Part shown: one piece after another, positions 57,735 through 64,000 of the stretch
Position numbering within the stretch: position 1 is the stretch's first letter
Layout of the letters: each line of letters starts with the position of its first letter
NCBI RefSeq assembly: GCF_003597395.2
Contig: NC_133773.1
Span: forward strand, 65,473,843 to 65,537,842
Direction of reading: 5' to 3'
DNA length: 64,000 bases
Origin: Chelonoidis abingdonii
Lineage: Eukaryota; Chordata; Testudines; Testudinidae
Made by a program: the position numbers and the translations under genes
Notes under the pieces: model-generated
Databases searched by the model: none
The model's input: the letters and a program-made list of their open reading frames with translations, nothing else
What the model was told of the DNA's origin: nothing

Positions 57735-57835
57735 CAGATTATAAACTCTTTGGATAGGGTCTCTGTGGGGGTCAGAGGAGGATGGGACGTTAGCACCGAC
57801 AATGTGCTAAGCCTTATCAGAATACAAATAATTGA
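57735..57835 (+). repeat. weak L3-like tail
   Basis: GATTATAAACTCTTTGGATA, GGGTCTCTGTGGG and ATACAAATAATTGAC follow the order of the LINE tail at 38540, but poorly. A G run precedes it at about 57661-57672. Confidence 0.35.
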
Positions 57836-57959
57836 CAGACAATTCAGATCCATATGCTCATGTTTTTAATGATGTTGGACCCTTCAAAGATTAAAATTAC
57901 TAGAGCTTTTTTAGACAAATAGTAGTCACCTCTAATCCAACAATAAACATCTCCCTTTG

Positions 57960-58025
57960 CTTGGCTGAGGATATGTCTATGCTGCAATTCAAAACCAGCA
58001 GCTGGCTCATGCCCCAGCACAGATG
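57960..58025. mobile_element. hAT-like MITE end fragment
   Basis: GGATATGTCTATGCTGCAAT, TCAAAACCAGCAGCTGGCTC and ATGCCCCAGCAC resemble the end of the 46687-46964 element; the rest is absent. Confidence 0.4.
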
Positions 58026-61000
58026 GGATCTCTGCAGGAGACAATCTTTACCAGAGAAAGGCCTAGTAAAATTAATTTAACTACAGTCATATTTCTGTGA
58101 TGAAAATCCCAACCAACCAGGCTCTGTGGGAGAAAACACCAAAGTAACTTTTAGCTAACTTGGTAAATTAATTTGTCCTTCTGTGGAATCCTCGTAGGAG
58201 CTAGCCCTTCTGCCATTACCCCCCAAAAAGTCTTTCTAAAAAGGTTAGCTTATACTTATTTCTATGCCTAATGTCCTTTAGTCTCCCATATTCAGCGAGA
58301 AAAAGCATGCAACTCCAGGGGTGCTGAAACAATTTTTACAGTGTGGGTGCAGAAACCATGATTTGGTTATTACTACTTCAAGCCAGGGGATGTTACCATA
58401 CCCCCAGCATCCCTACTTCCCACACCCTGTGCATCTGGCTAGAAGGGTGTTATCTCTTCTGACACAAGTGGACAGCCAATATTCAGAGTGTTGCAGGTTG
58501 TTGCCATTAGGAGAAGTTGATGATAGACTCAGATATTGCTTTGATGCAATCCTGTTTATCTACCAAGAACATACAAAGTCCTGTTTCCTTGAACACAGTA
58601 GGAATCAAACAGGAAACAGTTTCCTCACTCAACATTCCAAGCCTCTTTTTCCAGCCAGCACCGTATCCAAAAAGCTCTGTCTCTCCTTTCTGTCAGGGTC
58701 ACACTACAAGTGCTTCTCTGATTGTCCTGAGCTTTCTGCTTCTATGATGTTTCTGACTGCATCTGCACTCCCTTTCCCGTCCCCTCCCCCCTACATACAC
58801 CCCTGCCCACCCACCTCCAGTAAAAACAATACCCAGATTTCTGCATTTGCATTCAGCCCCCAGTGAAACCCCTCCACCCACAGAGCTCAATTTCTGACCA
58901 GCCTTGCATGTGCCCTGGGTTTGGGCTAGTGGCATCTATTGTTTCAGCTATTTCTTTACATTTATCCTGAATGAAGGGCAGCTGTTATGCTCATGAGCTT
59001 CAACATTTTACCCAATTTTCAGCACAAAAACCTAAGATTAACTCAGTTTTCATTTTTCTTTGGTAGGTCACAATGAACTCACATAAACACTGATAATAAA
59101 GTTTTTTTCTGACAGCTGGAATTTTTTGAAGAACGATAGAAAATTATTTGTGATCCAACACTGGGGCTCCTACAGTGCCACAAGATGGTAGCAGTATCCA
59201 AAAGCCATTATTTAAAAAAAATGCAATTCACAGTTTAAAATGAATGCTGCTTCCTGCTGATTGAGCTCTCAGAAAGCTTTGCTCAAGTACAACTTTTTTT
59301 CAAAGCATGACACATTAGCTTTATTTCCAAATGTGTTCACCTTCACAGTAACAACCTTAGTTGCTTGATAGGCAAATGGATTAATCTGAAAGGACTTGCT
59401 TATTTAAACTGGATTTTTTTTTTACCCTATTCTTCCCTGCTGCCCTAAACTAGGGGCCCATCTTTCCCTATAAAACACAAGATAATCCTGCAGCGGGGAC
59501 TGGAAACTGAGAATTTCAACTAACTCAGTTTCCTGGTAATTCATCTGCATTAAAATTGTATTTTTCAGGGAATCCATGAGTGTACCAAGGGGTGTCCATG
59601 TTGAAGCTTTGCATACACTCTGCTTCATAGGCTCCCTGGAGTTCCTCAGCCACACAGTTTCTAAAAAAAAAAAATGCTGCTGCTCAGGAATCCCTAGTCT
59701 ACAACTGGTTCTCCAAAACTCGTTTATCAGAGAAGTTCCACTGTCCATGTCTGAGATAATTTTGGATTAGGGAGAATTCAGCACAGAATGGTTAAAGCCC
59801 CAGAGATGGTCTTCTGTGCACTTGGAGGGGATGGAAAGAGAAAGCTGTTACCCCATAAAGGGGCTTCTAGAAGGTTGGAGGAAAACTAATATCTCCCTCA
59901 TTCTTTAACCCTTCCTGCCTTTTTCCAGATCTATGGTTCCACTAGCTGAATCCGAGCATGGGCGCTTAGAATTCCCGCCCCCCACGCCCACCCCAGCTTT
60001 TGAACAAGAAAAATTTTTGCTATCGTTTCTACAAATGTAACATAGTCCTCTGAAATGTGAACACTGGAGGGTAAATGCAATCTGTAATTCCAAATATTTG
60101 AGCAATTGAATTTGCATTTCCCTACCATTACCAAATACTGCGTGTAACCATATGTTTAACTCCTAACTTCAAACCTAATCCAATATGTTTTTATTAAGCA
60201 TTTAGAAACCACTCTATTCACTGAGCTGGTATGTCTCACAGTATGCAAGGATGAGACAGATCTGATGTCTGATCTTTTGTATATGATTTGATTAGTGCAA
60301 ATGTATAGCCATCTCTAAAGTAAAATTTTTCCACTTCATTTTAATCAAGAGGTGTTTGTGGGCAAAATACATTTCATTAGATAGTAGAGGGTGTGAGCAA
60401 CTAAGGACCAAGAAATAGATGTGAGTAGTCAGAGATATAGATGTCACTCTGCTAGAGATACATCAGGTACAGCAGTATCCTTGCCTTAGCTCTCCAACAC
60501 TGGAGCATATTTTCTGCACTCACATCCCCTTGACTCAGGCTTTATACTCTTTTCCAGAATTTGGCCTTATGTTTTCCATTGGGTATACAAAAGATACTTT
60601 GAATTTTGTGATTACTATTTGTCAGCCACTCAAAACATGAGCAATAATCTTCTTGTAATACCATTTGGTGAAGAAAAACTTCACCTCCTTCCCTTGAGGT
60701 GGACATTTCACATTAGTCATGCCCTCAACCTTACTCTAGTGATATGACAACTTTCCTTCAATATTACTATCAGCCATCACCAAATCCCAAATGGAAATTT
60801 AATGGAGTTCATATCATGACAGAGGTCTTTATTAAGATAAACAGAATACGACTAAGGTGATTTAATAATCTGGTCTTTTGGACCCCTTAAATAAATAATT
60901 ACTAAGCAGGTATTTTGTAGCTCACCCTCATGAAAGTAATGCTTTGGGTTTTTTGACATTTCAGTTAAAAATACAAGCATTCAAACACTCTCTTACAAAT

Positions 61001-61198
61001 CCATTGTGTGTAACCTTAAATTTTACCCATACCCTTAAACTTTCATCAACTCCCTTTTAACTACAGGATTTTCCTAGCCATTTTTCTCCTACTATTTCAG
61101 ATAGATTTAAAAGGATCACATGTGACTGAAGGACAATTATCAAATATGGGGCATTTAATAACAATAATAATTAATAATAATGTAGCTCTAATATACAA
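58026..61198. other. non-coding, nothing recognised
   Basis: Contains a 181-codon open frame at 58321-58866 in C-rich sequence, overlapped by other open frames and without domains, so not called. No exon of a downstream gene was recognised. Confidence 0.45.
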
Positions 61199-61318
61199 TG
61201 AAGGGCTTGTCTAAATAAAGTCACTTCTATTCCAGAACAGAGTGTCCAGGAAAGTTATTCCAGCACAATTATTCTACTATAGTCTTGATGATTAGTTTTC
61301 CCCATGTTAAGCCCTTAC
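61199..61318. mobile_element. short hAT-type MITE
   Basis: Left end GAAGGGCTTGTCTAAATAAA, right end inverse GTTAAGCCCTTAC; interior TTCTATTCCAGAACAGAGTG. About 120 bp. Confidence 0.55.
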
Positions 61319-61684
61319 TCTTAAGAAACTAGAACTGCGTTTCCTTTTTTAACTTAATGTATAGTTCATTGGCTAATTATTTCATTATATATATATATAA
61401 GCAGATTAAGTGCATGATTAGATTAAATAAAGGAACTTTGACATTCTTCTAACAATTTACAATCTTGGGTTGTTTCCAAACAGTTTAAGTGCCTTGGAAC
61501 ACTGAATTACCGTGCTTTAAATTAGTTTGTTAAATTCTTGTTTCAACGTTACTTTAGAAGTCTTATTAAATACTCTCAAGGTTACTAAAATAAAAATTAA
61601 CCCAAGATTTTCTGAGAACTCACAAGACACCAAACCATTTAAATTTAATAATGTTTAAGTTGTAAAGAACAGTGTTTTTTTCCA

Positions 61685-62094
61685 CAGGAGCTGTCAAGGT
61701 ATTATTCCCACTTTGAACTTTAGCATCCAGGAAGTGGGAACATGCATGTACCCTTCTAAGCTTAATTCCTAGCTTAGATCTGATAGCACTGCCACCAACC
61801 AAAAATACAGTGTTTTGGTACACTTCCTGTTCCCCCAAAATCTTCCCTGGGGGACTCAAGAACCAAACCCCTTGGGTCTTAAAACAAAGAGGAATAAACC
61901 ATTCCCCCTCCTTTTCCTCCTTCCTGACTTTCCCCTTCCTGGGGTACCCTGAGAGATCACTGTGATCCAAACTCCTTGAATCTTAAAATAGAGAGGAATT
62001 AACCTTCCCCCCCCTTCTTTCCCCCCACCACTCCCTGGTGAGTTCAGACCCAATCCCCTTGGGTCTTACACAAGGGAAAAAATCCTATGACTGC
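61685..62094. repeat. interspersed repeat with diverged tandem units
   Basis: After GTCAAGGTATTATTCCCAC, three diverged units begin near 61848, 61948 and 62040. Shared words are CCAAACCCCTTGGGTCTTAA, CCAAACTCCTTGAATCTTAA and CCAATCCCCTTGGGTCTTAC, each first two followed by AGAGGAAT and a pyrimidine-rich run. Probably part of an LTR-type turtle repeat. Confidence 0.5.
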
Positions 62095-63017
62095 ACATTT
62101 CCCAGAGTCCAACTTTTTCGTAGCAGCAGCTTAGCTGATTGCTTTGCCTTACTTGCATCACAGCAGCCCCCACAGTAGATTTTGCAACTCCAAATTGTTC
62201 CGACTGACCGGTAGCTGTCTGGTCATTGCAAGCTTCCAAGGGCTATTGCCACTCGCTTTCAACTGTTGAGGGCTTGCTCTCATCTTTGTTTCTGGCACTC
62301 TTCAGGCAGGGGAAAGCAAGTCACAAAGTTCCAGAAAAGTGCCTTACGCATGCAAAAGTTTTGCAGCCATTGGGAATCGTCTCCCACCCCTGCAACCTAT
62401 GCAGGTCCCACGAGTCTGTGCTTGTTTCCCAGGCCAAATCGACAGGTGTTCTTGGCTAGACCGTGCCCATTCCCTTAGCCAGGATCTCAAAGTGGCAAGG
62501 GCCACGCATTTGACAGACTCTGGTTCCATTTGTACTCATCACTCTCATCGCGCTCTGCCGTAGCCCCGCCGGCCTCCCTGGCTTGCAGTCCCGGTTCAGC
62601 ATTGACTGCACGGAGAATGCATGAGTGTTTTAAAACGTCCATTGTGCGTCTTGAGTCAGCAGGATCCGTGCTTTGGCCGTGCAATGGGCGTCTGCACAGT
62701 TCACCAGGAAAAAAGTGCGCAATGGTTGGCTTGCTGCTTTCAGCGAGGAGGGGGGCTGTACCCAGAGCACCGCGGCAATGTTTTTTGCCCCATCAGCACT
62801 GGAGATCTCCACCGTCATTCCAATGGGCGGGTGAATGTGGGACTATGGGATTAGCTATCCACAGTGCACGATCAGGAATTGACGTAGCTCGGTCAATGGA
62901 CGCACACCACCAAATTAATGTGCTTAGTTGGCCGCGTGCATCGACTTTATACACTGTTTTAAAAACAGTTTCTGTGTTTTTAAAATCGAATAATCCCGTG
63001 TGTAGACATACCTTTTG
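62095..63017 (-). mobile_element. PIF/Harbinger DNA transposon remnant
   Basis: The minus strand begins at a terminal AAGGTATGTCTACACACGGG (63017 downwards), passes a non-coding leader, then a frame with RAVNAEPGLQAREAGGATAE and RDESDEYKWNQ (about 62640-62530), and finally transposase N-terminal pieces RVAIALGSLQ, PDSYRSVG and, after a frameshift, FGVAKSTVGAAVMQV (about 62225-62140), the helix-turn-helix region of Harbinger-type transposases as I recall them. Stops and frameshifts kill it. The catalytic DDE domain is missing; the copy is cut at about 62095. CpG density is higher than in surrounding DNA. Confidence 0.7.
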
Positions 63018-63257
63018 TGCTCTCTTGGACACTGGCCTACCTCATTTCTATGTCCCCATAAGAAGACTACAGACGTGGACCCTCGATCTAGGGCCCCCTC
63101 CTGCAACCCCCCTCTTTCTGCTATCTGGCCCTGCCCACTGGGGGTTTCAAGAATCTTGTAAGCCTGACTCTCCTTGGCCACGCAGCTAGGTAACTTAATC
63201 AGCCTCCCAGGCCCACCTTAACCCATTTCAGGGGTTCTGTGAGTGGTTACATACTTC
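63018..63257. other. short unassigned stretch
   Basis: Pyrimidine-rich, no recognised element. Confidence 0.4.
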
Positions 63258-63388
63258 ATCTTTCAGAGGGGTTAGCTGTGTTAGTCTGTATAAGCAAAAA
63301 CAATGTGGTGGGTCCTTGTGGCACCTTAGAGACTAACAATTTTATTTGGCACGTTGGTTTTGCCACCCAAAGTCTATGCCCAAATAAT
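63258..63388 (-). mobile_element. PLE tail fragment
   Basis: TCAGAGGGGTTAGCTGTGTT, AGTCTGTATAAGC, then GTCCTTGTGGCACCTTAGAG and ACTAACAATTTTATTTGG, followed by an inverted GCCCAAATAATGTTGTTAG. Same tail as at 45065, in the other orientation. Confidence 0.7.
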
Positions 63389-63745
63389 GTTGTTAGGGCT
63401 TGGCTCACTTGGAAATGTGCAGACGCTGGGGATACAGCTGTGTGTCATACAGCTGATGAAGGAACAGCGCTGCAGTGTGCCACACTGACAGCTACCAGTG
63501 CTGTCAGTTGTGGCCACATTTGCCTGCCTTTGCAGCACTGTTGGGCAAGTGGGCAGTGGGCAGCTATCCCAGCGTTCAAGTGGCCTGCAACGGGCTTTTC
63601 AAAAGAGGGGGGTTGGGGTTGGAGGTGACAGGGGCGTGGGGAGACAGGTGGAGTTTTGGAACTGGACAGCTCCCTGCCTTGTAATTCTGGCCATTTCCCC
63701 ACCCCCTCTCTCATCACTCTATAATGCAAAAGGCTTCAGACCAGA
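63389..63745. mobile_element. hAT-like non-autonomous fragment
   Basis: GGGCTTGGCTCACTTGG start, then CACTGACAGCTACCAGTGCT, GTGGGCAGCTATCCCAGCGT and CTTTTCAAAAGAGGGGGGTT, a pattern I recall from turtle hAT-like elements. The right terminus was not identified. Confidence 0.4.
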
Positions 63746-64000
63746 TAAGCAGCTTCTCTGACGGACGCCTACTTATAATAGTATACTCATCTTGTGTTTT
63801 CTCTGTTTCAACTCTTCAAAGTTAATGAAGATTATTTCTGATTAAATTCTGAATCATGGGTTATTTGTAATTGTCAATAAAACCTTTTCAGTTTTTTAAA
63901 AATCTAGATATAACAATGTAAGAGACATACATTTGTTTTATGTATGTGAGGGAATAAAAATTGAACTCTAAGGGAGGGAGATGGGTGTGGTCTGTGATAC
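63746..64000. other. non-coding, nothing recognised
   Basis: AT-rich end of the window; AATAAA words occur but no gene is attached. Confidence 0.4.

Noticed and set aside
58321..58866. 181-codon plus-strand open frame as a gene
   Set aside because: Low-complexity, C-rich sequence with overlapping open frames, no domain, no splice context, no known neighbour match.
62530..63189. 219-codon plus-strand open frame as a gene
   Set aside because: It is the antisense of a PIF/Harbinger remnant, and its length follows from the high GC content there.
53540..64000. First exon of RXFP1, the gene I recall downstream of TMEM144 in human
   Set aside because: No signal peptide plus LDL-receptor class A type exon was recognised; it may lie beyond the window.

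Overview
This is vertebrate nuclear DNA: AT-rich, spliced genes with canonical GT..AG introns, and dense interspersed repeats. The repeat mix points to a turtle, probably a cryptodire. It contains CR1 LINE copies, a tRNA-derived SINE with a CR1-like tail, Penelope-like retroelement (PLE) tails ending in CAGACTAACACGGCTACC, hAT-type and PIF/Harbinger-type DNA transposon remnants, and old MIR and L3-like pieces. The turtle assignment rests on recognising repeat families and was not tested by a search.

Two protein-coding genes are supported, arranged head to head. On the minus strand, 7062-6102 is the first coding exon of GASK1B (FAM198B), a Golgi-associated kinase-like type II membrane protein; its remaining exons lie off the left edge, so 1-6101 is its intron. 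On the plus strand, 25381-47742 holds the complete coding sequence of TMEM144, a multi-pass protein of the drug/metabolite transporter fold. It has 11 coding exons, every splice site is GT..AG, all phases agree, and the 358-codon frame is intact. I recall GASK1B and TMEM144 as divergent neighbours on human 4q32, so the order looks like conserved vertebrate synteny. No first non-coding exon or promoter could be located for either gene in the 18 kb between them.

Layout: 1-6101 GASK1B intron with a CR1 tail; 6102-7363 GASK1B exon and 5' leader with upstream ORFs; 7364-25318 intergenic or 5' intronic DNA with MIR/L3 relics, a CR1 fragment, MITEs and a decayed PLE whose two 220-bp inverted arms are about 99% identical; 25319-47742 TMEM144, whose intron 4 hosts a hAT-like element and a nearly full-length but broken CR1, and whose intron 6 is mostly transposon; 47743-about 53.3 kb possible TMEM144 3' UTR; the rest is intergenic with few relics until a transposon cluster at 61.2-63.7 kb that includes a PIF/Harbinger remnant.

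I found no new multi-gene system. The observations most worth following are the near-identical PLE arms around a dead reverse transcriptase, the GASK1B upstream ORF whose stop overlaps the main start (ATGA), and transposon hairpins close to TMEM144 splice sites.
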